64,000 nt of DNA from Keratinibaculum paraultunense (GCF_016767175.1 NZ_CP068564.1:372001-436000); one strand, 5' to 3'. Shown: positions 1 through 9,085, counted from the stretch's first letter. Numbers and translations: made by a program. Notes: generated by a model not told the origin, from the letters alone.

Positions 1-296
1 TTAGACATCATTTTAGATACGGTAGAGGCTAAAGCCATACTTTTTATAGTTTGAAAGCCTAAAAGAATTGTAGCTTGAGACACAGTATCAATTTTTCTAG
101 GATATCCATAATAGGCTGAATTGGCAAGTTTAAGTATTTTAGAGGTTAAACTTTGATCTTTTAATATCTCTTTTTCTAGGTCTTGAATGGTTGAATCTGG
201 ATCTTCAGTAATAGCTATTATTTTTTTAATTCTGTCAGGTAAAACAGGCATATCATCTACCTTACTAATTATATAATTTAATTTTTTATTCCCCAT
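1..296 (-). CDS. HDOD-domain protein, N-terminal part only
   Basis: Translating the minus strand from the ATG at 296 gives an open frame of about 98 codons that runs off the left edge, so the C-terminus is missing. The protein starts MGNKKLNYIISKVDDMPVLP and continues with conserved HDOD elements: a MPVLP segment, a run of the type LKDQSLTSKILKLANSAYYG, and ILLGFQTIKSMALA. HDOD domains are non-catalytic relatives of HD phosphohydrolases and are common in signalling proteins, often next to motility genes. A good ribosome site (GAGGTG) precedes the ATG. The specific role and any further domains cannot be seen. It shares no operon with the genes to its right, since a terminator lies between. Confidence 0.85.
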   Translation of the reverse strand, partial: MGNKKLNYIISKVDDMPVLPDRIKKIIAITEDPDSTIQDLEKEILKDQSLTSKILKLANSAYYGYPRKIDTVSQATILLGFQTIKSMALASTVSKMMS

Positions 297-396
297 GATT
301 TATATTCACCTCATTTTTAGTATATATTACTATTATACTAAATGATTTATTTATATCCTATAGATATAATGAATTATTTATATTAAAAAATATATA

Positions 397-427
397 AAAA
401 GGCAGATAGAAAACTATCTGCCTTTTA
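397..427 (-). terminator. Intrinsic terminator of the 572-residue protein gene
   Basis: The arms GGCAGATAG (401-409) and CTATCTGCC (414-422) enclose a 4-base loop. Read on the minus strand, the hairpin is followed by a T-rich tract. It overlaps the last codons (KGR-stop) of the gene at 414-2132. Confidence 0.85.
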
Positions 428-2132
428 AATATTCATTAATTTGTATTATTTTTCCATAATGTTCACCTAATTTATTTCTATTAGATAATACATTAAACAC
501 TTTGTTTCCAAAAGGAGTTATAGCTATAGCTATATAAGGGTAATATCTATATTTTAATAATCCTATTAATTCTAGATATTTGTAATACACTAAGAAACAT
601 TCTGGATATTGAATATACTTAGGAGTTAATTCTTGATATCTATAATATACTTCTTGATTAGCTTTACTAAACAATTTTATCATATCATCTATTAAATTTT
701 CTAGAAAGTTCAAATCTATGGTAGGAATTACTTTCTTTAAAAAGTTATGATTTAAAATATATTGTAGAAATATACTATATTTTTCTTCATCACCCATTTT
801 TAAAAATAGTGGAGCTTTTTTAGTAGATATTATTTTATTATTTTTTATAGTGATTAAATCTGTATCTATGGAAAATTTATAAAAAATATGAAGCAATGGA
901 AAGTCCTTTTGGTTAGGTGTTTTTTTTATAATTGTTTCCTTGTTTTCCATTATTTCATTAATTTTGAATAAATCTTTTCGCTTTATATATTTATTTTTAT
1001 TTGTACTTTCTAATTCATTGCTTATTATATACAACAGAAATTTTTCAAAATCTATTAAAAAAGAAAAAGCTTGTTCATTTAGTGAATTATCAATATTATT
1101 TACTAAAACTTTATCTACACAAAACGGGAGTTCAGTATTTTCAATTTTATTTAGATATAAAAATCTATTTTTGCTTATTTCAAGTACTTGTTCATATGCT
1201 TTCTTATAAATATTAGACTTATTTTTTAAATAGGTTAAATATTTTTTAAGTGTAGATAAAAAAGAATTAAATTCTTTCTTATTATTGATAAAACCATTGT
1301 CTATAGCATCTTCTAATAATAATTTTAAATTTATTTGATCTAAATCAGATAATGTCATTTCTTCATCCATTAAATAATGTTCAAATAAATTTATTAAATT
1401 ATTAATATGTTTTTTTATATATGTTTTCGACATTTGATGAGACAGATAGTTTTCAAATTCTTCTAACTCATCATATAATAGGAACATAAAATCTTCATCT
1501 AATTGAATAACGCTATATATGCATTCAGTATATATTCTATATACGTTTAAACTATATTTTTTTAAATATTTATCTATAGTTAATTGAGGTTCTTTTATTC
1601 TTATATAATTGTAATCTAGTAATATCTCCTGAATAAACATATCTTTTATAGAATTTGGAAGAAAGCTAATATTTCCAATAAATCCTTCATGCTCCAATAT
1701 TCTTCCAATGCGTCCAAATATTAAAATATTTTCATTTAGTAGAGGTGCTAAATTAGGTTCCCATAGTTGATGATCTTTTCTTGTAAATAGGTCTATTAGA
1801 TAAATGTGTTCTTCATCAGCTTCTAATATTTCAAACAAAGATATGTGAGATTTATTTCTTTCTATTAGTATTTGTTTCTCTATATTAGTTAGTTGATATG
1901 CTTTGTCCTCTAACATATGTTCAATAAAGCTTTTACCATAATGTGTTCTGTAATCTGTACTAACCCATACATTAAAAGCTATCATAGTTTTTTGTTCATC
2001 AAAATCGGGATAATAAAATTCTATGGATTCTAAAGATTTATCCTCATTTATAAATTCATTTATATATTTAATTAGTTTTTTAATAGTATTTTCTTGTAAG
2101 ATTCTTATTTGTTCGTAACTAAGATTATGCAT
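414..2132 (-). CDS. Unrecognised 572-residue protein with integrase-like helical segment
   Basis: I do not recognise this family. The start ATG at 2132 has a clear GGAGG ribosome site. The protein is soluble, lysine- and asparagine-rich, and has no signal peptide or membrane segment. Residues about 222-310 (from FENYLSHQM to YLTYLKNKS) read like the helical N-terminal SAM-like core-binding domain of tyrosine recombinases, but no catalytic R-H-R-Y domain follows. The last about 75 residues (KYIQYPECFLVYYKYLELIG, then an ITPFGNKVF run) resemble a winged helix. A nucleic-acid-binding role is therefore possible but inferred. The gene is monocistronic, divergent from the M3 peptidase gene, and has its own terminator. 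Confidence 0.7.
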   Translation of the reverse strand: MHNLSYEQIRILQENTIKKLIKYINEFINEDKSLESIEFYYPDFDEQKTMIAFNVWVSTDYRTHYGKSFIEHMLEDKAYQLTNIEKQILIERNKSHISLFEILEADEEHIYLIDLFTRKDHQLWEPNLAPLLNENILIFGRIGRILEHEGFIGNISFLPNSIKDMFIQEILLDYNYIRIKEPQLTIDKYLKKYSLNVYRIYTECIYSVIQLDEDFMFLLYDELEEFENYLSHQMSKTYIKKHINNLINLFEHYLMDEEMTLSDLDQINLKLLLEDAIDNGFINNKKEFNSFLSTLKKYLTYLKNKSNIYKKAYEQVLEISKNRFLYLNKIENTELPFCVDKVLVNNIDNSLNEQAFSFLIDFEKFLLYIISNELESTNKNKYIKRKDLFKINEIMENKETIIKKTPNQKDFPLLHIFYKFSIDTDLITIKNNKIISTKKAPLFLKMGDEEKYSIFLQYILNHNFLKKVIPTIDLNFLENLIDDMIKLFSKANQEVYYRYQELTPKYIQYPECFLVYYKYLELIGLLKYRYYPYIAIAITPFGNKVFNVLSNRNKLGEHYGKIIQINEYLKGR

Positions 2133-2300
2133 ACATATATACCTCCAAATAAAGCAAGTAATTATTTTTATCTAATATATATATTATACACTAATATGGA
2201 TTATTCTGCATTGATAAATGGAATTAGAATAAAAGGGGTATATACATTGTCGAAATATTTTGATATTATATTAATAAGTACATGTAAAGGGGGAGATGTT

Positions 2301-3995
2301 TTGAAATTTAAGGATTATGAATATGTTAGACCAGATTTAAAAGTTATAGGGGATGAATTTGAGAAATTACTAAATGATTTTGATCAATCAAGATCTTTTG
2401 AAGAACAAAATGAAATAATAGAAAGGATAAATCATATTAGATCTAATGTAGAAACTATGAGAAGTTTAGCTCATATTAGACATTCAATTAATACAAAAGA
2501 TGAATTTTATGCCAAGGAAAAAGATTTTTTAGATGAAAACATGCCTTTATATCAGAATATGGTTATGAAATTTTATGAGGCACTGGTAAATTCTAAATTT
2601 AGAGAGGAATTGGAAAAAGAGTGGGGAAAACAATTATTTAATTTAGCTGAAATGCAATTAAAGACATTTTCTGAGGAAATTATAGAAGATTTAATTAAGG
2701 AAAACAAGTTAGTTACAGAATATAGCAAACTCATTGCTTCAGCTAAGATAGATTTTGAGGGAGAAACACGAAATTTGAGTCAAATGGCTTCTTTTATACA
2801 GTCAAAGGATAGGGCAATGAGGAAGAAAGCTTATGAGGCTTATATAGGATTTTTCGAGGAAAATGAAGATGAATTTGATAGAATATATGATGAATTAGTT
2901 AAGATAAGAACTAATATGGCACAAAAATTAGGGTATGAAAATTATGTACAGATGGGTTATTATCGCATGTTAAGATCTGATTATACTTCAAAAGATGTAG
3001 CTAACTATAGAAAACAAGTAGAAAAGGATCTGGTTCCATTAGTAGTAGAGTTGAAGGAAAAGCAAAGAAGACGTTTAGGTTTAGATGAATTAAAATACTA
3101 TGATGAGCCCTTAGAGTATGTAACAGGGAATGCTAAACCTAAAGGAGGACCTGAATGGATTTTAGAAAAAGGTAAGAGGATGTATAGGGAATTATCTGAA
3201 GAAACTAATGAATTTTTTACATTTATGGTGGATAGGGAATTATTAGATTTAGTAAGTAAAGAAGGAAAGATGAGTGGAGGATATTGTACTTATATTCCTG
3301 ATTATAAGTCTCCGTTTATATTTTCTAATTTTAATGGTACTAGTGGTGATGTAAATGTACTAACTCATGAAGCAGGTCATGCTTTTCAAGTGTATATGAG
3401 TAGAGATTTAGAAGTACTTGAATATATTTTTCCAACTATGGAAGCTGCAGAAATTCATTCTATGAGTATGGAATTTTTTACATGGCCTTGGATGGAGTTA
3501 TTTTTTGAAGATGATGTGGATAAATATAAATTTAGTCATCTAGCAGGTGCTGTAAGTTTTATTCCTTATGGTGTTACTGTTGATGAATTTCAGCATTTTG
3601 TATATGAAAATCCAGAAGCTACTCCAGAAGAAAGAAAAAATAAATGGAGAGAAATAGAGAAAAAGTACATGCCATTTAGAGATTATGAAAATAACGATTT
3701 ATTAAACAAAGGTGGATACTGGTTTAGACAAGGACATATATTTTCCACTCCATTTTATTATATAGATTATACATTGGCTCAAATATGTGCATTTCAATTT
3801 TGGATAAAGACAAGAGAAGATAGAGAAAAAGCCTGGGAAGATTATCTAAGACTTTGTAGAGCAGGAGGTAGTAAATCTTTTTTAGAATTGGTGAAACTTG
3901 CAGATTTAGAAAATCCATTTATAGATGGAACAGTAAAGAAAGTAGTAGGTCCTATTAAGGAATGGTTAGATTCTGTAGATGATAGTAAGTTTTAG
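2301..3995 (+). CDS. M3-family oligoendopeptidase (PepF-like)
   Basis: A zinc metallopeptidase of family M3, expected to cut short peptides in the cytoplasm. The zinc motif HEAGH lies at residues 356-360 counted from the TTG at 2301, and the third zinc ligand is probably the Glu of AAEIHSM near residue 384. I chose the TTG because AAGGGGGAGATG sits just before it and the protein then starts LKFKDYEYVRPD with 564 residues, the family's usual size. The longer frame to 2109 starts in divergent promoter DNA. No signal peptide is seen. In a peptide and amino-acid fermenter such an enzyme would finish peptide breakdown. A perfect palindrome follows the stop. Confidence 0.92.
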   Translation: MKFKDYEYVRPDLKVIGDEFEKLLNDFDQSRSFEEQNEIIERINHIRSNVETMRSLAHIRHSINTKDEFYAKEKDFLDENMPLYQNMVMKFYEALVNSKFREELEKEWGKQLFNLAEMQLKTFSEEIIEDLIKENKLVTEYSKLIASAKIDFEGETRNLSQMASFIQSKDRAMRKKAYEAYIGFFEENEDEFDRIYDELVKIRTNMAQKLGYENYVQMGYYRMLRSDYTSKDVANYRKQVEKDLVPLVVELKEKQRRRLGLDELKYYDEPLEYVTGNAKPKGGPEWILEKGKRMYRELSEETNEFFTFMVDRELLDLVSKEGKMSGGYCTYIPDYKSPFIFSNFNGTSGDVNVLTHEAGHAFQVYMSRDLEVLEYIFPTMEAAEIHSMSMEFFTWPWMELFFEDDVDKYKFSHLAGAVSFIPYGVTVDEFQHFVYENPEATPEERKNKWREIEKKYMPFRDYENNDLLNKGGYWFRQGHIFSTPFYYIDYTLAQICAFQFWIKTREDREKAWEDYLRLCRAGGSKSFLELVKLADLENPFIDGTVKKVVGPIKEWLDSVDDSKF

Positions 3996-4000
3996 AAAGA

Positions 4001-4046
4001 AATATTTAATAGATGAATTCTAATTAGAATTCATCTATTAAATATT
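4001..4046. repeat. Perfect 46-bp palindrome between convergent genes
   Basis: The arm 4001-4020 (starts AATATTTAATAG, ends GAATTC) is matched exactly by its reverse complement at 4027-4046. The six central bases TAATTA are also self-complementary. It sits between the convergent ends of the M3 peptidase gene (stop 3995) and the gene at 4024-4911, whose last codons it overlaps. There is no T-run on either side, so it is not a classical terminator. A bidirectional terminator or RNA-stabilising hairpin is the simplest reading. Confidence 0.75.
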
Positions 4047-4911
4047 CTATATGAGAAAAATTTTCTATGATTTTATTTAAATGGTAATTATATACTAAAT
4101 CCAGTTCATCTTTAGTTTCACAATTATTATTTATAGGTATTTTTTTATTAAACAGTTTTTCTAATCTTATTTTGTTTTTATAATCTATATAGGAAGGTTT
4201 GTCCATTGTAGAAATTATACTTAAATGATTATAAGTATTTTCGAATAAATCAAATAATTTTTTAAAGTAATAACAGATATCTGATTCATACAGATTAAAT
4301 TTTATTTCTTTTTTAAGAATATTATAGTTTTTTTCTATATCCACTATATCTTGTCTTAATTCATCTAAACCTGTAAATTCATTTTTATAAATTATATGTT
4401 CTAACATCTTTTTAAATTGAGAATATACGATTTCTATAGATGTTTTTATATTATTTTCAATATTTGGAGGAATTATAAAATAGTTTATTAAAGTACCTAT
4501 TACTAAGCCTATAAATGTATCTAATGTTCTATAAAGAGCGTAATCTACTCTACTACCTTCTTCATAATTTAATAATATAGATAAAAAAACCATAGCTGAA
4601 AGTTGTATGGATTTTTTCCAATTAAATATATTACATAGATATATTATGATTATTATGCCTATGGCTATAAAAAAAGGGTTTTCTGGTGCAATTAAAGAAA
4701 ACAATAATGCAATTATAGCTCCTAATATGGTACTAAGCATACGATTTTTAGCCATATTAAATGATTCAGAAACTGAAGATTGCATAGCAATTATAGCAGC
4801 TATTCCGGCAAAAAATGGACTTTGCAAATTAAGTAGTTGAGCAATAAATATAGTAAAACTTACAGCAAAAGCTGTTTTAATAGTTCGCATACCTATTTTT
4901 TCCAGTTTCAT
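4024..4911 (-). CDS. Aromatic acid exporter family (FUSC-like) membrane protein
   Basis: A 295-residue integral membrane protein. The first about 150 residues form several hydrophobic helices with the family pattern: RTIKTAFAVS near the start, a LQSPFFAGIAAIIAMQ segment, then a KNRMLSTILGAIIALLF run. The C-terminal half is soluble and helical, as in the ArAE_1/DUF939 group. The family is proposed to export aromatic or other organic acids, but the substrate is unknown here. Export of acids would suit an amino-acid fermenter. The start ATG at 4911 is the first residue of the conserved block. It is divergent from the next gene and ends in the palindrome at 4001-4046. Confidence 0.8.
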   Translation of the reverse strand: MKLEKIGMRTIKTAFAVSFTIFIAQLLNLQSPFFAGIAAIIAMQSSVSESFNMAKNRMLSTILGAIIALLFSLIAPENPFFIAIGIIIIIYLCNIFNWKKSIQLSAMVFLSILLNYEEGSRVDYALYRTLDTFIGLVIGTLINYFIIPPNIENNIKTSIEIVYSQFKKMLEHIIYKNEFTGLDELRQDIVDIEKNYNILKKEIKFNLYESDICYYFKKLFDLFENTYNHLSIISTMDKPSYIDYKNKIRLEKLFNKKIPINNNCETKDELDLVYNYHLNKIIENFSHIEYLIDEF

Positions 4912-5050
4912 TTATTCATCTCATCCTTTAAACTATTGTACAAATATTATATCAATGAAATTTATATAGAACAAGTTAAAAAGATATTAAAATAATACTT
5001 ATAAGGGAAATGTATTATAATAATATTAGTAATTTTATGGAGGTGGTAAT

Positions 5051-5731
5051 TTGGGAAATAGAAATCGAAAGTTTAAAATTTTATTTGGAATTATATTTAT
5101 ATTGATGTTTACATATTTAATAGTGAGCTTAAATATATTTAATAAAGAAAATTTATTTGATTTTTTTACAACAGGCAAAGAAAGTAAAGGTTTTGGAATA
5201 TTTTATATTGTTGCAATAACATTGCTAATGGTGTTTTTTGTTCCTATTTCTTGGTTTTCAGCTTTAGGGGCTTTTTTATTTGGATGGAGAGGATATATAT
5301 ATATCATAATTGGAGGTATGTTAGCATCTATTTTGGCTTTTTATATAGCTAAATTATTTAGAGAAGATGTAATAAAATTGGTTAGCAAGGTTTATTATAG
5401 AAAAGAAAGGGATGTAAGTCTTGAAGAAGTATCTAGGCAGATTGAAAAACATGGCATGGGATATGTATTCTTTATGAGAAGTATGCCTTTTATCCCCTTT
5501 AGTGTTGCTAACTATGTTTCAGGACTTAGTTCCATATCTTTAAAAGACTATATTTTAGGAACTATTTTAGGATTAGTGCCAGGTCAGTTTATTACAACAT
5601 ATTTTTTTGTAAAAGCTATAGATATAAAGGAAAATCCACTAGGAGCTGTAGTTGCTGCTGTAGTTAAAGGAGCTTATATATTGTTAGTTATACTATGGCA
5701 GAAAAAAAGTAAATATAGCACTAAAGAATAG
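5051..5731 (+). CDS. TVP38/TMEM64-family (DedA-like) membrane protein
   Basis: A 226-residue membrane protein of the SNARE-associated/VTT superfamily. Visible hallmarks are the segment FVPISWFSALGAFLFGWRG (about residues 60-78), a second helix with GGMLASILAFYIAKL, and the conserved FFMRSMPFIPFSVANYVSGL stretch, followed by ILGLVPGQFITTYFF. Relatives act in lipid scrambling or undecaprenyl-phosphate recycling, but this protein's substrate cannot be told. The start is TTG 5051, preceded by GGAGGTGG at good spacing, and the first residues are basic before the first helix. The sigma-28 promoter of the flagellar operon overlaps its last codons. Confidence 0.85.
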   Translation: MGNRNRKFKILFGIIFILMFTYLIVSLNIFNKENLFDFFTTGKESKGFGIFYIVAITLLMVFFVPISWFSALGAFLFGWRGYIYIIIGGMLASILAFYIAKLFREDVIKLVSKVYYRKERDVSLEEVSRQIEKHGMGYVFFMRSMPFIPFSVANYVSGLSSISLKDYILGTILGLVPGQFITTYFFVKAIDIKENPLGAVVAAVVKGAYILLVILWQKKSKYSTKE

Positions 5732-5748
5732 ATTTATTTAGCCGATAT
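5722..5748 (+). promoter_or_regulatory. Sigma-28 (SigD/FliA) promoter for the flaG operon
   Basis: TAAA (5722-5725), a 15-base spacer and GCCGATAT (5741-5748) match the flagellar sigma-28 consensus at every conserved base. The -35 part lies inside the last codons of the TVP38-like gene (stop 5731). Transcription would start near 5756 and read flaG at 5782. Confidence 0.92.
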
Positions 5749-5781
5749 AAGATTTAGAAAGGTATAAGGGTAAGGGGGGAA

Positions 5782-6147
5782 ATGATTATGCAGATAGAAA
5801 GGATGAGTAGCAATATAAACTTGAGCAAATATAGTGAAATAAAAAGTTCACTAGACTCTAATCCAATGATTGGGAAAGATGAAAATATAAGTCATATTAA
5901 AACTTTAGAAGAAAAAAGATATATTGAAGATGAAATAATAAAAAATATAGAATCTGCCAATGAAAAATTTATTGTTTTTGACAGGAGATTTGAATTTTCA
6001 ATTCATGAGAAAACTAAACAAATTATGGTAAAAGTTATAGATGTAGCAACAGATGAAATAATAAGGGAAATACCTTCTGAAAAGATATTGGATTTAGTAG
6101 CAGCCATTTGGGAAATATCTGGCATATTAATAGATGAAAAGATATAG
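5782..6147 (+). CDS. flaG: FlaG-family flagellar protein
   Basis: A 121-residue protein with an unconserved N-terminal half and a typical FlaG C-terminal half: FDRRFEFSIHEKTKQIMVKV, then REIPSEKILDLVAAIWEISG and a final LIDEK. FlaG proteins influence flagellar filament length and accompany fliD. It opens the late flagellar set directly behind a sigma-28 promoter, so it should be made after hook completion. The start could be ATG 5782 or ATG 5788; the run of six Gs at 5774-5779 fits 5788 slightly better. fliD follows after 11 bases. Confidence 0.9.
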   Translation: MIMQIERMSSNINLSKYSEIKSSLDSNPMIGKDENISHIKTLEEKRYIEDEIIKNIESANEKFIVFDRRFEFSIHEKTKQIMVKVIDVATDEIIREIPSEKILDLVAAIWEISGILIDEKI

Positions 6148-6158
6148 GAGGTGATAGT

Positions 6159-7868
6159 ATGTATAATACCATGAGAATAGATGGATTAGCTTCAGGGATA
6201 GATACTGAAGAAATAATTAAAAATTTAATGCGGGCAGAAAGAGTTAAAGTAGATAGGGTAGAACAAGAAAAACAGATTGTTTTATGGCGTCAAGAGATGT
6301 ACAATGATTTAAATAAAGATTTTGCAAATTTTATAATAAATACTAGAAAGATGTTTGGATTAACTTCTGTGACTCATACAGGAACTTTGGTACCTAATTC
6401 ATATAAAAGTTTGAACTGGGTAAAAAAAGCGACTTCTTCCAATGAAAACATTGCTAAAGTTTCCACTACTGCTATGGCTGTAGATGGAAATTATAAGGTG
6501 AAAGTGGACAAATTAGCAGAAGGGGTAAATTTAGCTAGTGGTGTGGATATAAGAAAAAGTGAAAACAATCCAGGGTTAGTAGGCGAAAATGGAAAGATAG
6601 TTGATGAAGATGGAAATATTATAAAAAATATTGAATTTACTATAAATGATGGGAAAAATGATTTTAAAATAAAAATTTCAAAAGATGAAGGAATTACTAT
6701 GAATGATGTAGTGAGAGCTATAAATTCTGCTAAAAAAACAATTGATGGGGAAGAAGTATCTATAGAAGCTAAAGCATCTTACGATGCAAATATTGGTAGG
6801 TTCTTTTTACAAACTACAAATACAGGTGCCGATGCTAAAATAAAAATAGATACTGAAGATGACATTACCAAATATTTTATTAATGGATTAAAGCTTACTA
6901 ACGGAGAGAAAGATGAAAGTAATGAACTTAAGTTTTATACGGTAGGAGAAGAACTTGCAGGTCAAGATGCTGTAATTAATTTCAATGGTGCTCAAAATAT
7001 AAAATCATCTACCAATCGAATTACCATCAATGGAATTACCATGGATCTTATAAATACTGGAGAATTTAATATAAATGTATCGGCAGATGTGGATGCTATA
7101 TATGAAAAAATAGAACAATTTGTAGAGGAATATAATAAATTAATAGAAAAAGCTAACCAATTATTAGCAGAAAAACGATATAGAGATTATAAACCATTGA
7201 CAGCAGAACAGAAGAAGGAAATGGATAAAGAGGATATTAAGCTTTGGGAAGAAAAGGCTAAATCTGGATTATTAAGATCTGATGATCTAATTAGTAGAAC
7301 CATGTTAAATGTTAGACGTTCTTTGTATGAAAAATCTGCTGGTATAGAAGGCTCTTATCAGCTTATAACTGAAATAGGAATTTCTACAGAAAAATACGCA
7401 AGAGGTAGTGCAGGTGGGAAATTAGTAATAGATGAACAAAAATTAAAAGAAGCCATTGCTAAGGATTCAGAAGGAGTAATAGAGTTATTGTTTAAAGAGA
7501 GTAATCCAGAGCACAAAGAAGTGATTGATGGTAAAGAAGTTGTTCAAACTGGTGGTATAGTTACTAGAGTATATGAAAATTTAATGGCAGGAATGGAAGA
7601 GATAATTAAAAAATCTGGTACAGGTGAAAATGCAGAATTATACAGGGGAGTTAAACCTAATATACTATTAGAATTTGTGAGTAAACATGGTAGTATTAGT
7701 TTATTAGATGAGGACTTGATACAGTATAACAAAAAAATAGATGATTTAAATGAGATGTTATTTAGAAAGGAAAATTATTATTATAAAAAGTTTACTGCTA
7801 TGGAGAAGGCTATTTCTAGAATGAATTCTCAAAGTATGTGGATGATGCAGCAATTTATGAATCAATAG
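6159..7868 (+). CDS. fliD: Flagellar hook-associated protein 2 (filament cap)
   Basis: FliD caps the growing flagellar filament and guides flagellin folding. The 569-residue protein has the FliD N-terminal block (MRIDGLASGIDTEEIIKNLM, then RVEQEKQIVLWRQEMYNDLN) and the C-terminal block (GGKLVIDEQKLKEAIAKDSE to a final coiled-coil segment and SMWMMQQFMNQ). The start ATG at 6159 has the strong AGGAGGTGATAGT site. The conserved tryptophan and N-terminal heptads needed for export and assembly are present. It is co-transcribed with flaG, fliS and the next gene, and fliS starts 14 bases after its stop. Confidence 0.96.
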   Translation: MYNTMRIDGLASGIDTEEIIKNLMRAERVKVDRVEQEKQIVLWRQEMYNDLNKDFANFIINTRKMFGLTSVTHTGTLVPNSYKSLNWVKKATSSNENIAKVSTTAMAVDGNYKVKVDKLAEGVNLASGVDIRKSENNPGLVGENGKIVDEDGNIIKNIEFTINDGKNDFKIKISKDEGITMNDVVRAINSAKKTIDGEEVSIEAKASYDANIGRFFLQTTNTGADAKIKIDTEDDITKYFINGLKLTNGEKDESNELKFYTVGEELAGQDAVINFNGAQNIKSSTNRITINGITMDLINTGEFNINVSADVDAIYEKIEQFVEEYNKLIEKANQLLAEKRYRDYKPLTAEQKKEMDKEDIKLWEEKAKSGLLRSDDLISRTMLNVRRSLYEKSAGIEGSYQLITEIGISTEKYARGSAGGKLVIDEQKLKEAIAKDSEGVIELLFKESNPEHKEVIDGKEVVQTGGIVTRVYENLMAGMEEIIKKSGTGENAELYRGVKPNILLEFVSKHGSISLLDEDLIQYNKKIDDLNEMLFRKENYYYKKFTAMEKAISRMNSQSMWMMQQFMNQ

Positions 7869-7882
7869 AAAGGATGAGAAAA

Positions 7883-8272
7883 ATGACATATAATGCCCTT
7901 AATCAATATAAACAAAATGCAGTATTTACTGCTACTCCTGAAGAATTAACCCTTATGCTATATGATGGGGGTATTAAATTTATGAATATTGCAAAGTATA
8001 ATATAGAAAATAAGGATTTACAAAGGGCTCATGAAGCTTTAATTAGAGCACAGGATATAATAGTAGAGCTAAATTCATCTCTCAATATGGAATATGAATT
8101 ATCCACTAATTTTAGAAAACTTTATGAATTCATACTAGATAGACTTATTGATGCTAATATTCAAAAAGAAATAAAACCTATAGATGAAGCATTAGAAATA
8201 CTTATGGAGATGAGAGATACCTGGAAAGAAGCTATGCAGCAAGTGAAAAAGAAAATCTATCAAAATAGGTAG
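7883..8272 (+). CDS. fliS: Flagellin export chaperone FliS
   Basis: FliS binds flagellin in the cytoplasm and stops early polymerisation before export. The 129-residue protein starts MTYNALNQYKQNAVFTATPE and has the family motif LTLMLYDGGIKFM. I placed the start at ATG 7883 because AAAGGATGAG precedes it and MTYNALNQY is the usual beginning. The longer open frame back to 7838 overlaps fliD and adds no conserved residues. The length is normal. It lies between fliD and a probable chaperone for hook-associated proteins. Confidence 0.96.
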   Translation: MTYNALNQYKQNAVFTATPEELTLMLYDGGIKFMNIAKYNIENKDLQRAHEALIRAQDIIVELNSSLNMEYELSTNFRKLYEFILDRLIDANIQKEIKPIDEALEILMEMRDTWKEAMQQVKKKIYQNR

Positions 8273-8282
8273 GTGCAATTAT

Positions 8283-8753
8283 ATGACTAAAGAAAAGATA
8301 GATGAATTAGTAACTATAAGTAGAGAAAAATATAAGCTATTAGAGGATATGTGTAAGTATACAATAGCTCAAAAGGAATATATAGAAAAAGAAGATATGG
8401 ATAGTTTAAATGAACTTTTGGATAAAAAAGATACTTTAATAAAAAAAATAGATCAATTAGATATATCTTTTTTAATAATATTTTCTCAGGTTAAAAAAGA
8501 AGAAGCTGTTGAAAATATAGAACAATTAGATATTAAAAAGTATCCAAATTTAAAAGAATTAAAAGATGTAGTAGTAGAAATATCTTCAATTTTAATGACT
8601 TTATCTCTGCTAGATAAAGAAAATAGTGAAAATATTAAGCAAAAACTTAAAGCTACTAAGATGGAATTGAAAAGAGTAAGGGAAGGGCAAAGAGCATATA
8701 AAGGGTATAATAAAACTGAAGCTGGAAGTATGATGATAGATGAAAAAAAATAG
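8283..8753 (+). CDS. FlgN/FliT-like flagellar chaperone
   Basis: A 156-residue, highly charged, helical protein in the slot where fliT usually follows fliS. The C-terminal piece (REGQRAYKGYNKTEAGSMM, then IDEKK) has the RxAYxxY ... ID pattern typical of FlgN, the chaperone for hook-filament junction proteins. The N-terminal two thirds are heptad-rich with no specific motif. FlgN or FliT function cannot be separated from sequence alone; sequence favours FlgN and position favours FliT. It is the last gene of the flaG operon and runs straight into a terminator. Confidence 0.75.
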   Translation: MTKEKIDELVTISREKYKLLEDMCKYTIAQKEYIEKEDMDSLNELLDKKDTLIKKIDQLDISFLIIFSQVKKEEAVENIEQLDIKKYPNLKELKDVVVEISSILMTLSLLDKENSENIKQKLKATKMELKRVREGQRAYKGYNKTEAGSMMIDEKK

Positions 8754-8776
8754 GCATATATGCCTATTTTTTATTT
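8747..8776 (+). terminator. Terminator of the flaG-fliD-fliS operon
   Basis: The self-complementary stretch AAAATAGGCATATATGCC (from 8747) and its continuation to 8770 form a GC-containing stem, followed by T-rich sequence. The stop codon of the last gene lies in the left arm. Confidence 0.85.
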
Positions 8777-8913
8777 TAGAGTTACAGCATGTTGTGTATG
8801 ATAGTCTTTAATGCACAAGAATAAGAATAAGTATAAAGGAGAAAATTATCAAACAATATGCACAATTATGTAATAAAATAAAAAATAATGATATCAAGAT
8901 TATATCAATAGAT

Positions 8914-8996
8914 TTATCCACAAGTTTATAGGGAGATTAACAATAATCCACAGAGTAATCCACATTATCCACAAAAAATCAATTATGTTATCCACA
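8914..8996 (+). promoter_or_regulatory. Cluster of five DnaA boxes upstream of hpf
   Basis: Three perfect TTATCCACA boxes (8914-8922, 8965-8973, 8988-8996) and two TAATCCACA boxes (8944-8952, 8956-8964) all point the same way within 83 bp. Boxes 8956-8964 and 8965-8973 abut. The following about 100 bp (9001-9100) are nearly pure A/T. This lies in the roughly 400-bp gap between the flagellar operon and hpf, which otherwise holds only the hpf promoter. The sites should bind DnaA. Whether this is a titration site, a regulator of hpf, or an origin-like element is open. Confidence 0.85.
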
Positions 8997-9085
8997 AACT
9001 ATCAACAAAAGCTTGTGAATATATTAATAAATAAATATTCAAATTTAGTAAATAAAATTCAATAAGCATTTTTTATAGTTTTTTG

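Noticed and set aside
2109-2300. N-terminal 64-residue extension of the M3 peptidase
   Set aside because: The stretch overlaps the divergent gene's start, has no ribosome site, and the conserved protein begins at TTG 2301 behind GGGGGAG.
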